From an uncultured Verrucomicrobiales bacterium (GTDB lineage: Bacteria > Verrucomicrobiota > Verrucomicrobiia > Verrucomicrobiales > Akkermansiaceae), in contig CALFBI010000001.1 in NCBI GenBank assembly GCA_937951675.1, positions 1 to 64,000 of the forward strand: a stretch of DNA of 64,000 nt, given 5' to 3'. The notes under the pieces are model-generated. The model was not told the origin of the DNA. It did no database searches and was given only the letters and a program-made list of their open reading frames with translations. Shown here piece after piece: positions 7,529 through 15,159 of this stretch; positions within the stretch are counted from its first letter, which is position 1; each line of letters opens with the position of its first letter. The position numbers were made by a program, and so were the translations under genes.

Positions 7529-9947
7529 GCTCTAAGTGAGGGAGCAGGCATTCACCCTCCTTTAGCGCAATGCCTTTCACCATTAGGCCTTGTTCTGTAT
7601 TTTCAGCAGCGAACCCTGGTAATAATCTTCCATAAGCTCCCTCTTCCCACCCTGCTTGGAACTCCTCCCGCTCCTTCTGAAAAGGATGTGATAATGAGAC
7701 CGCAATCACGATTCCTTCGTGAATCAAAATAGGAAGACTCGAAGCGCTCACCTGCCCTACAGAATCTCCCAATTCCAATACCGGGTAAGACCTTCCTAAA
7801 GACTCTTCAGTAAATCCAATCACGGCCACTTTGGGTGCCGTATCCAGGGACTCCTTCCACTGTAAATCCCACCTCAAGAGCCTCGCGATAATCGTTATCG
7901 TCACCTGTGCCTCAAGTGGTATCGCTTGATTCACCCAGACTGTTTCCTTCTTGGTGAAAAGGTTGAGTTCCCTCAATTGCATTGCATTTGCCCAAGACTT
8001 CCGCACGAGATCATCTGAAAGGTCTGAGTCTTTCCATGGGGTTGATTCCGAAAGTAAAAATCTCTTCGCCTTACCCAAATGATGATGCGCTTTCCGATGC
8101 TCAAAAGAAACTTGAGAAATCTTCCTTAACTCCACCCCTAACCGATCCGCATTTAAATCTTTAGAATCCTGAGTTTCCCCAAAAGAAACATTTAATCCAT
8201 AGGGAATCCGGTAAGGAAACTTCCTGATATACCGCCCGCGCTCAAAGGAAAAAATCGATCCCCATAAACCATCAATATAAACCGGAAGAACCGGGCACTT
8301 TGCCCGACGAGCAATCATCTCAAACCCCCTCTGCAACTTATTCATGGAGCCCGTGCGGGTCAGTTGACCTTCAGGAAAAATACAAACGACAGAACCTTCA
8401 GATACGGCCGCACTCGCAATTTTGATCGCCTCCTTAGCCCGCACCGGTGAAATCGGCACCGTATCAAAAAAACGACAGAAAGTGCCCACAATCCGATTCT
8501 CAAACATATGATCAATCATAATAAATCGCACTGGACGAGGACAAGCCACTGATAGAACAAGAGCATCCATATAAGTGACATGATTCGGGGTCAGGAGAAC
8601 CCCTCCCTCCTCCGGGATATTTTCAAGATTAAAGCCTCGCACTTTATAAACAGACGAAACCAAACTCAACACCACAAATCGTAACATTGGCTTCACTAAA
8701 GAACGCACTGTAATCCAACTCGTCAGCAGTGCTAATAAAACTAAAAAACCAAATTGAAAGCGAATCGAAGCTCCCTGACTCTTCATGCCAAACTGCATTC
8801 CCACGGCAATAATCCCTGCGGTATTGTTAAGCATATTGGAAGCTGAAATCACCTTCCCCCTCTCTTCCGCCTTCGCTCGGTCCATAAGCAAAGCCTGGAG
8901 AGGAACTAGAAACGCGGCGGCTCCGACTCCTGCACACGCAAGTAACACCCGCATCACCTTCCCGTTGGGATCAACAAACATCAAGGCCAACAAACTCCCT
9001 AACATCACAAGAGCCCCAATCGGAACAATCCCTAATTCAACTCTCTTCCTACCAACCCAGCCTGTTAAGATAGAACCCAATGCGATCCCAATACTGGCAT
9101 ACCCCATCATTACCGAAACTGCTGAACCAGTTCCTAATGAACCCGAAAAACGTCTCTCCGCGATCTCAATAATAAGAAGATTTAAAAACGTTGCGAACCC
9201 CCAAAAAAAAGCGACCCCGATCGCCGATCTTCGTAAATCTATATTACCGAGCAGCCCTTTTAAATCTTTCCAATGCGAAGTCAGTATCTTTGCCTTAAAT
9301 GCGGGAGCTCCTTGCGCTTCAGTTCTCTCTACCGTATAAGCACTTATGAGAGACAAAGCACCTCCTGCCATAAAAATCCAAATTGCGGGTTGCACCGCCT
9401 CCCATCCTCCCGCTGATTGAGCTAACTGACGGTCAAACCAAAATCCTGCTAAGATTTGTCCAGCTAAAATGGCAAGAATAGACCCTCCTTGAACAAAGCC
9501 ACTCCCCAAAGTTAAACGTTCCCCCCCGATCAGCTCTTTTACAACTCCTGCCTTTGAAGGGCTTAGAATAGTCGACTGCACCGCAAGTAAGAAAAAAGCC
9601 ACTAGCGCAAAAGGAAAAGACCTCTGCATAAAGGAGACGTAAAGTAATGCTAGCACCAACACTTGTAACCAAGCCGAGATTTGAATCATACGGCTTTTCG
9701 AAAAGCGATCCGCAAGCCATCCCGATAATGGCGCTAGAATCAGGTAAGGAAGTGGCAACAATACGGCCAAAAAATGCTGGGCTCCACCGGCAAGAACTCC
9801 TTCATAAATCAGCCATGACGCGAGCGGAATTAAAATAAATTTTGCGAAATTATCATTAAACGCATTCTGAGACTGCATCAAAACAACCGCCCAAAAAGAA
9901 ACCCAACGGCGTCTCTTGACCTGAGGAAGTTCGATATTTTGAATCAT
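7476..9947 (-). CDS. MFS transporter fused to PlsC-type acyltransferase, with a reduced AMP-ligase-like tail
   Basis: 823 residues. Residues about 15-425 are a 12-helix MFS transporter of the LplT type (NAFNDNFAKFILIPL at the start is typical). Residues about 435-600 are a 1-acylglycerol-phosphate acyltransferase: NHVTYMD (455-461) is the HX4D catalytic motif and FPEGQLTRTG (524-533) the glycerol-phosphate site. Related three-domain proteins (LplT-Aas) flip lysophospholipid inward and re-acylate it, using a third acyl-ACP synthetase domain. Here only about 210 residues follow, with a stretch GAYGRLLPGFAAE that recalls the end of such synthetases, but no ATP-binding motif is visible. It overlaps the upstream permease by 4 bases (ATGA) and the 3' end of alr. 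Confidence 0.85.
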   Translation of the reverse strand: MIQNIELPQVKRRRWVSFWAVVLMQSQNAFNDNFAKFILIPLASWLIYEGVLAGGAQHFLAVLLPLPYLILAPLSGWLADRFSKSRMIQISAWLQVLVLALLYVSFMQRSFPFALVAFFLLAVQSTILSPSKAGVVKELIGGERLTLGSGFVQGGSILAILAGQILAGFWFDRQLAQSAGGWEAVQPAIWIFMAGGALSLISAYTVERTEAQGAPAFKAKILTSHWKDLKGLLGNIDLRRSAIGVAFFWGFATFLNLLIIEIAERRFSGSLGTGSAVSVMMGYASIGIALGSILTGWVGRKRVELGIVPIGALVMLGSLLALMFVDPNGKVMRVLLACAGVGAAAFLVPLQALLMDRAKAEERGKVISASNMLNNTAGIIAVGMQFGMKSQGASIRFQFGFLVLLALLTSWITVRSLVKPMLRFVVLSLVSSVYKVRGFNLENIPEEGGVLLTPNHVTYMDALVLSVACPRPVRFIMIDHMFENRIVGTFCRFFDTVPISPVRAKEAIKIASAAVSEGSVVCIFPEGQLTRTGSMNKLQRGFEMIARRAKCPVLPVYIDGLWGSIFSFERGRYIRKFPYRIPYGLNVSFGETQDSKDLNADRLGVELRKISQVSFEHRKAHHHLGKAKRFLLSESTPWKDSDLSDDLVRKSWANAMQLRELNLFTKKETVWVNQAIPLEAQVTITIIARLLRWDLQWKESLDTAPKVAVIGFTEESLGRSYPVLELGDSVGQVSASSLPILIHEGIVIAVSLSHPFQKEREEFQAGWEEGAYGRLLPGFAAENTEQGLMVKGIALKEGECLLPHLELTAEGFVRPYKNEELEE

Positions 9948-10912
9948 GATGGCAAAGAACTCGGAAGATCTGGGACTTTAGGAATATTAGGAGAAGGGAC
10001 CACCACTGCTTTTGAGGCTTTCGGGGTCGTATCACAAAAAATAGCCATGATCCCCATTCCAATTAAACCCAATCCTCCCCCAAAACCCAAAGTCATTAAA
10101 GCAGCCATTCCTACCACAAAAGGAGTCATGAACAACATCCCGATCATCAACCCACTTGGCTTCATTTCATACGAATGAACTTTCACCCGAATCCGAGATC
10201 TTGCTAATGACAGCCCGATGGAAACGAAACAAAAAACAAACGCCAAAGCATTCAAATGATAAAACACACCTGCTCCCTCCGAGACACCTATACTCGCCCC
10301 TAAAGCGACCCCTCCACAGAAACAAGCGGAACTAAGATACAGTAAAAAAATAAGAATTCGCCCTCCCATCTTAGGATACGATGAAGCGCCTAAACACCCT
10401 GCCGCCACCACGGCAGCACCAAAAAAGACCGTCAAAGTCAGCGCTATGTTTCGCCAAATATCCATCCCTCCGAAAACATAGCGCACAATCACATAGGGAA
10501 GAAGAGAGACCATCATCACAAGACACATTCCCCAAATCGCAACAAACTTCCCTTTCACCACTTTCCAACGACTCAGAGGAGTTAAAAGTAAAATCTCATA
10601 ATTCCCAGAATCCAGCTCCTTCGTCATCATCACAAAAGCCCCCATCGGAGCGAGCACAATGCAAATAAACCCCACCACTCCCCAAAATGGCCCCGAATAA
10701 AGCCCCCCGGGGAAAAACATCCCTATATTCATCACCCCAACATAATCACTGTAAGCGGTAGGCTCATCTACAGAAAACTCTATCACCAAGGCCAAAGTGG
10801 TTAAAATGTGTAGCGCGACAAAAGGATAAATAAAAATCCCTCTTCGCATTCCTTGCCGAAGCTCTTTCACAATCATCGCATCGAAGCGATCGCTGAGATC
10901 ATCTTTCCACAT
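9944..10912 (-). CDS. ABC-2-type permease-like membrane protein
   Basis: About 322 residues from the ATG at 10912; a longer reading to 11026 adds an implausible leader. The protein opens with a cytoplasmic amphipathic start (MIVKELRQGMRRGIFIYPF) and has about six to seven hydrophobic spans. The stretch MTKELDSGNYEILLLTPLSRWKVVKGK is typical for ABC-2 permeases, where it lies between the first two or three helices. No ATPase partner is next to it. The stop overlaps the start of the MFS-acyltransferase (ATGA), so the two are probably translationally coupled. Substrate unknown. Confidence 0.65.
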   Translation of the reverse strand: MWKDDLSDRFDAMIVKELRQGMRRGIFIYPFVALHILTTLALVIEFSVDEPTAYSDYVGVMNIGMFFPGGLYSGPFWGVVGFICIVLAPMGAFVMMTKELDSGNYEILLLTPLSRWKVVKGKFVAIWGMCLVMMVSLLPYVIVRYVFGGMDIWRNIALTLTVFFGAAVVAAGCLGASSYPKMGGRILIFLLYLSSACFCGGVALGASIGVSEGAGVFYHLNALAFVFCFVSIGLSLARSRIRVKVHSYEMKPSGLMIGMLFMTPFVVGMAALMTLGFGGGLGLIGMGIMAIFCDTTPKASKAVVVPSPNIPKVPDLPSSLPS

Positions 10913-11079
10913 TGGTTGGGGGGAGCTTGTTCCAAAGCCCACGATCAGGCAACTCGAAAGAATCAATTCAAGTATTGATTTTATTAGGGGTGAAAAACGA
11001 CGCGAGCTTTTCAGATCAAGAACCAAATCACCTCATTTGCCCTATTTTCTTAATCCTGAAGTGGCCCCAAAAAACGGAG

Positions 11080-11268
11080 TCAGAGTCTTAATGATGAAAA
11101 GAGCTGGTCGTAGCCGAAGTTACGATCTTGGCTAACCTGAGTGCGCTGTCCTAATTGATTCACCGCGTAGGTATAGCTCAATACTGCTCCCGATATAATC
11201 TCATTCGATTTAGTGAGCGGCATTACCTCCACTGAACCGGAGTTTCGAAAGGTTTCGCTCAACCCCAT
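11080..11268 (-). pseudogene. RHS-repeat protein remnant
   Basis: A short open frame whose middle part (KSNEIISGAVLSYTYAVNQL, then GQRTQVSQ) is nearly the same as the start of the RHS piece at 14462. At the DNA level bases 11127-11220 align with 14357-14450. On both sides the similarity stops. This is a broken copy of an RHS coding segment, not a gene in its own right. The flanks, 10913-11079 and 11269-11430, hold no coding region I can support; a loose promoter-like TTGAGC/TAGAGT pair ends about 10 bases before the gene at 11431. Confidence 0.75.
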
Positions 11269-11430
11269 GCCGCACTTAACGCTAAATTGGAGCTAATGTA
11301 AAAAGAAGCGACTTTGAAAAGGCGAGCAATCAGGCACCCTCTTCCGAGGCACCCTTTCCCAAAGCCTCAGAACCTCTCCCCAGGTAAAAAAACTTGAGCG
11401 GGTTTTGAAAACATGTAGAGTTATTCGCTT

Positions 11431-12303
11431 ATGAGCACTTCTTCTACCATTTTGAAAGCTAGCCTTTTGGCTTTCTCCATCGCTTCGGTTCAAGCTGCAA
11501 TCACTTTTAATGTCTCTTTTACTGCCGACGCTATGAATGACTTCACCCCAGCAGAGCAGCAGCTTTTTACAGATGGGATCGCATTTTGGGATAACATCAT
11601 TGATGGGCACCAGGACAATGGAAATAGAACCTACACCCTAACAGTCGACACTTTTTCTACTCCTGCGAGTGGCGGATCCGTCACTCTCGGAAGCGCCGGC
11701 CCATCCAGTGTTTTCTTCTCCGGAGTTGTCGCAGGGGCAAACACCTCAGATGAACGCTTCATTTTGGCTGGAGGAGGCTCTGCACGCTTCAATACCCATC
11801 CAGATGCGGGATCCTTAAGAGCCAGCACCATCCGTCATGAAATCGGACATGCCTTGGGGATCGGCACTTTATGGGAAGACAATGAAGTTTATAACGATGG
11901 GAATTCCGGCACCGGCAACAGAAGCTTGGTAGGAGGTATTCCTGGCGAATACTTAGGAGCCAACGCCCTCGCTGCTTACCAAGCCGAATTTGACGCGTCA
12001 GCCACCTTCATCCCTGTCGAACTCTCCGGAGGAAGCGGCACCGCACACGGTCATTGGGATGAGTCTGATGATTCCGGTAGAAGCCTCACTGGCATTACAA
12101 ACGCAAGCGGCCAGGACCTCCGAGACGAGCTCATGACAGGTTTTGCTTCTCCAAATGAAGCCGATTCATTTCTGAGTGAGACCTCACGCCAATCATTAAT
12201 CGATATTGGGTTTACTCTTCACAGCATTCCTGAGCCTTCCTCGAGTCTGCTCCTTGGGCTCGGGTTCACTGCCCTTCTCAGTGGGCGCAGGAGAAAGAAG
12301 TGA
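11431..12303 (+). CDS. PEP-CTERM zinc metalloprotease-like protein
   Basis: 290 residues. A signal peptide (about 1-22, ending SVQA) is followed by an extracellular domain with the zinc motif HEIGHALGIGTLW, where two His and the Glu fit HExxHxxG of metzincins (leishmanolysin/matrixin-like). The C-terminus has the complete PEP-CTERM sorting signal: PEPSSS, a hydrophobic helix and RRRKK. PEP-CTERM proteins are cut and exported by exosortase in bacteria that make exopolysaccharide. The predicted role is a surface or secreted protease. It sits between two RHS remnants on the opposite strand, so it may be part of a mobile or rearranged region. Confidence 0.8.
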   Translation: MSTSSTILKASLLAFSIASVQAAITFNVSFTADAMNDFTPAEQQLFTDGIAFWDNIIDGHQDNGNRTYTLTVDTFSTPASGGSVTLGSAGPSSVFFSGVVAGANTSDERFILAGGGSARFNTHPDAGSLRASTIRHEIGHALGIGTLWEDNEVYNDGNSGTGNRSLVGGIPGEYLGANALAAYQAEFDASATFIPVELSGGSGTAHGHWDESDDSGRSLTGITNASGQDLRDELMTGFASPNEADSFLSETSRQSLIDIGFTLHSIPEPSSSLLLGLGFTALLSGRRRKK

Positions 12304-12478
12304 TTTCTCCTAAATACAAAAGTTTGCGTGGAATGAAGGTTTCCCTCAGCTGAGCAAGGTTTCCAAAATGCAAAACTTGCTCCCTAGCCGCATAAGGAAG
12401 CCGCTCAGTAAAAAACATCGACAGATCTTTTCTTTTATTAAAAAAGAAAAGAATGATGTCGCAGGGCACCGCCCGCCG
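12304..12478. other. Non-coding or unexplained stretch with an A/T inverted repeat
   Basis: Between the PEP-CTERM protease and the second RHS remnant. A minus-strand frame reads through part of it (for example TERLPYAAREQVLHFGNLAQ), but it overlaps the end of the protease gene, has no recognisable family and is too short to accept. Bases 12427-12451 form a perfect 10-bp inverted repeat (CTTTTCTTTT and its complement) around a 5-base loop; it is entirely A/T with two G/C pairs and makes a weak hairpin. Confidence 0.4.
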
Positions 12479-12640
12479 CTGAGAAGCTCCCCATCTGGAT
12501 CGTAGCTGAGTGCTTGCCCGTCGATGCTGTCGTATTGGTTGAGCGCATTGCTAGTGTAATTCTGCGCTGGATTATTTCCCTCAGTAGTGAGGATTCCAAA
12601 AATGTTGCCGTGTGAGAACTGACCCTGATTTATTTACTTT
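12479..12640 (-). pseudogene. RHS-repeat protein remnant
   Basis: On the minus strand this reads GILTTEGNNPAQNYTSNALN followed by QYDSIDGQALSYDPDGELLS, a standard RHS/YD-repeat segment. Its second half matches the piece at 14264-14320 nearly base for base, but its first half differs from that copy and is closer to the common RHS consensus. The frame is not connected to any start or to the neighbours; similarity ends abruptly near 12479. It is a decayed fragment of a different RHS gene. Confidence 0.75.
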
Positions 12641-12697
12641 GGACACCGTTGTTTGCTTACTTTATTTATCTTGCGCGTGCGCGGACTGATCTCGATT

Positions 12698-13216
12698 TTA
12701 CGATTTCTGATCAGCTTCCTTTGGAAGCTCTATTTCATAGAAATATTTAAAAAACTCTTTTTTAAGGTCCTTAACAACACCCTTGCATTCATCCCCAGAA
12801 TAATCACGGGTTACCATGTCAGTGCCTCCCATTACTGCGAAGTTATAGTTTTTCCCTGAGCAAAAAACCCCATTAAACTCATCTATATGATTAACTCCTT
12901 GAAAAACAATATCGAAAACATTTTCAAGTTTTTCTCTAGAACAACCTACCCTCAGTCTTAGCACTATTAACTCTTTGAAATGCGTATTTAATGGCTGAAA
13001 AAAGCCATTATTCATAAAATCCAACAATAAGACCTTTACTAAATCCTTTATTTCATCTTCCCCAAAAAAAGGACCTGTTCGATACATCGGAGCTATCAGA
13101 AAAGACTCTATGTATGGTCTATTTAAAGCTCTTTGAGCATCTTTGTTTTTAACACTCAATACCAAATTCATTCCCAAAGAAACAAATAATATTACAGTTA
13201 CTAAATGAATTTTCAT
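12698..13216 (-). CDS. Exported protein of unknown function; candidate RHS immunity protein
   Basis: 172 residues with an N-terminal hydrophobic segment (MKIHLVTVILFVSLGMNLVL) that could be a signal peptide or membrane anchor. The rest is mixed alpha/beta in appearance, with two Cys in the second half (GCSREKL and VFCSGKNY, plus GDECKG). No family recognised. It lies 31 bases downstream of the RHS C-terminal piece on the same strand, and is clearly more A/T-rich than the flanking housekeeping genes. In polymorphic toxin systems that place is normally taken by the gene protecting the cell from the RHS tip toxin. This role is inferred from position only. Confidence 0.5.
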   Translation of the reverse strand: MKIHLVTVILFVSLGMNLVLSVKNKDAQRALNRPYIESFLIAPMYRTGPFFGEDEIKDLVKVLLLDFMNNGFFQPLNTHFKELIVLRLRVGCSREKLENVFDIVFQGVNHIDEFNGVFCSGKNYNFAVMGGTDMVTRDYSGDECKGVVKDLKKEFFKYFYEIELPKEADQKS

Positions 13217-13247
13217 TATAAGATATTTATTTGCGTCTTAAATTTTC

Positions 13248-14462
13248 TTAACCTCCTCCTAAGCACTCTTGCTTACGTTTCATTCTTTTCTTAGCTGCGT
13301 CAGCGACAACTTCATTAACAGTCAGCGGAACATGCCCTCCGCCCGCTCTCATCATCGAACTAACAGCTCCTCCGCTTGTTTCCTTACCTTTAGAAACCAA
13401 AACCCATTTGTATTTATTTTTGATACATTTACATGCTTCACAACGCCATGCAAAATAAGCTTTAGATAGAGCTCTGGTAGTCATCAAGGCTCCTCTACCA
13501 GGCTTGCGAGTCTGCACCACAGTAAGACTCGAGCTGAAAGCTCTTTTATCTTCATTACTTTTGTTACATTTAGTCTTTCCGAGTATATCAACCCATCCAA
13601 TTGGAGAATTCCCAACAAAGCCATACAAGTTATGACCACCATCTTCCCCAATCGGGTCTCTGGATGGCCATCTTCCTGTTTGCGGATCGTAGTATCTGTA
13701 GCCGTAATAATAAAGACCGCTTTCATTCTCGATTGGCTTGGCTGAGAAACGGTGCTCAAAGTTATCCGCTTGGGTTCCGGTTTTGACGGTTGTTTTACCA
13801 AAAGCATCGTATTCGTAGTGTGCGATCGTAGCTCCTGTGATATCGAGGTATTCGCTCACGTTTCCGTCGTAAGTTGGGTAGCCGCTGAGTCCCGTTGATT
13901 TGCGAACAGAGAGCTGTCCTCCTACTCCACCGGCACCTTGAATGCTTCCGCTGAGATTCACTCCCCAGCTGTAGCGGGTTTGCTCGATTCCATTCTTGGT
14001 TTGAAGCTCTGGATTCCAGCCTTCGTAAAGGTAGGCTGTGGTGTCGGATCCTTCTGTTTTCTTCACCCGACGGCTGAGGTAATCGTATTGGTATTGAGCA
14101 GTGGCACTGTTTGAGGTTTCGGTGGTGCTGATCAATCTATTTTGATCAAAAAAGGCGTTCCTTCTTTTTTGCCCCTGCGGGCACGTCGCTTCACTCCTGT
14201 CTCCAATGCTCGCTTGCTCGCATCGGTCACCATCCAAAGTGTAGGTTCGTTGTCCGTCGCTTAAGAGGTTCCCATCCGGATCGTAGCTAAGCGCTTGTCC
14301 GTCGATGCTGTCATATCCCCATTCAATCGACTGCGCGGTCGCAAAAGCCGAGCCAGCTTGGCTGACCTGAGAGCGCTGTCCTAATTGATTCACCGCGTAG
14401 GTATAGCTCGAAACCGCTCCACTTGCAATCTCATTTGATTTGGTTGTAGGCGGTAGAATCAC
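13248..14462 (-). CDS. RHS-repeat core C-terminus with a variable tip domain (5'-truncated)
   Basis: 404 residues from a GTG. YD-repeats run from about residue 15 to 245 (YDSIDGQALSYDPDGNLLSDG-like units). The RHS core signature follows at 247-295: ESGLYYYGYRYYDPQTGRW, SRDPIGEDGGHNLYGF, then VDILGK, after which the sequence is unrelated to the core. The tip (about 296-404) has Cys residues in a CEACKC cluster and many Lys/Arg; I do not recognise a toxin fold. Full RHS proteins are over 1,000 residues and have N-terminal delivery domains; none is present, and an in-frame TAG lies at 14468-14466 directly upstream of the start. It may be a silent tip cassette or a decayed gene. Confidence 0.7.
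   Translation of the reverse strand: MILPPTTKSNEIASGAVSSYTYAVNQLGQRSQVSQAGSAFATAQSIEWGYDSIDGQALSYDPDGNLLSDGQRTYTLDGDRCEQASIGDRSEATCPQGQKRRNAFFDQNRLISTTETSNSATAQYQYDYLSRRVKKTEGSDTTAYLYEGWNPELQTKNGIEQTRYSWGVNLSGSIQGAGGVGGQLSVRKSTGLSGYPTYDGNVSEYLDITGATIAHYEYDAFGKTTVKTGTQADNFEHRFSAKPIENESGLYYYGYRYYDPQTGRWPSRDPIGEDGGHNLYGFVGNSPIGWVDILGKTKCNKSNEDKRAFSSSLTVVQTRKPGRGALMTTRALSKAYFAWRCEACKCIKNKYKWVLVSKGKETSGGAVSSMMRAGGGHVPLTVNEVVADAAKKRMKRKQECLGGG
14139..14228 (-). repeat. Probable in-frame insertion of about 87 bp within the RHS core
   Basis: The usual RHS segment reads YTLDGENRLIST. In the 404-residue piece it reads YTLDGD, then about 29 extra residues (including QASIGDRSEATCPQGQK), then QNRLIST. 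The extra DNA is G/C-richer, contains the direct repeat GCGAGCAAGCGAGC, and keeps the reading frame. It looks like a short dispersed element inserted in the gene. I found no second copy in this window, so its repeat nature is inferred. Confidence 0.45.
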
Positions 14463-14690
14463 AGGCTATTATCTTCTTCTCATCATCGTTGAGATGAGAC
14501 GTATTCCTAACCCGGGTGAAGAACTAAGATCCTAGCTAAAAAAAGCCATTTAAGGAATGGTTTCGAACTATTAGGAGCATAGGTTGGCACGCTCAACACT
14601 GTTGGCTGCAGCTATTTACCCCCTGAAGCCAGTCATTCACATGAAGCCAGTTGCTAAAATGTGGAAATATTTCTTTTTCTCAATCCCACA

Positions 14691-14730
14691 AAAAAACCCG
14701 CGCTCTGTCATCCACAGAAGCACGGGTTTT
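14691..14730 (-). terminator. Rho-independent terminator after the HU/IHF gene
   Basis: Read on the minus strand, CCCGTGCTTCTG pairs with CAGAGCGCGGG across a 7-base loop with one bulge, flanked by A and T runs; six or more T follow the stem. It starts about 20 bases past the stop of the HU-family gene. Confidence 0.8.
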
Positions 14731-14750
14731 AAAATAAATGAATCCGTAGA

Positions 14751-15062
14751 TTACTTCGCGCTAATTTGGGGAAGAATGCGGGCGACTTTCTCTTTCATCT
14801 CTTTGCCGGTTTTGAACTTCACTACCGCGCGTGGAGGGATTGGAACGTCTTTCGCTGGATCTTTAGGGTTCCGGCCAATTTTCGCCTTTGTCTCGCGAAC
14901 CTCGAAAGTTCCAAAATTACGCATTACAACCGTGTTTCCTTGTGCGAGCTCTTCGGTCACTGAATCAAGTGTATGCTGAATGACATCGAGGACGTCTTGT
15001 TGCTTCATTCCGAGCTCATTGCTGATACGGACGACGAGATCGCGTTTTGTGATAGTAGCCAT
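14751..15062 (-). CDS. HU/IHF-family DNA-binding protein
   Basis: 103 residues with the full HU/IHF layout: helical N-terminus ITKRDLVVRISNELGMKQQD, then the beta-arm region NFGTFEVRETKAKIGRNPKD and IPPRAVVKFKTGKEMKEKV. The GRNP motif at the arm tip contains the intercalating proline. These dimers bend DNA and organise the nucleoid. It is monocistronic, with its own terminator. Whether it acts more like HU or IHF cannot be settled from one subunit. Confidence 0.92.
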   Translation of the reverse strand: MATITKRDLVVRISNELGMKQQDVLDVIQHTLDSVTEELAQGNTVVMRNFGTFEVRETKAKIGRNPKDPAKDVPIPPRAVVKFKTGKEMKEKVARILPQISAK

Positions 15063-15159
15063 TGATAATAAGATAATCAGTAATTGATGTGCTGAGGGGA
15101 GAGGTTGATATCGAATCGAGATTATTTGTCTGCAAAAAAATACCTAAATCTGAAAGAAT

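Noticed and set aside
8785-9339. Plus-strand 184-codon open frame inside the MFS-acyltransferase gene
   Set aside because: Lies antisense to a clear MFS domain; Pro/Ile/Asn-rich without a family; a shadow of the real gene.
12278-12469. Minus-strand 63-codon frame next to the RHS remnant
   Set aside because: Overlaps the end of the metalloprotease gene, no recognisable family. Might be a remnant of a mobile element, but I cannot support it.
12604-12660. Possible edge of an insertion sequence near the second RHS remnant
   Set aside because: No inverted repeat pair, target duplication or transposase fragment could be found.
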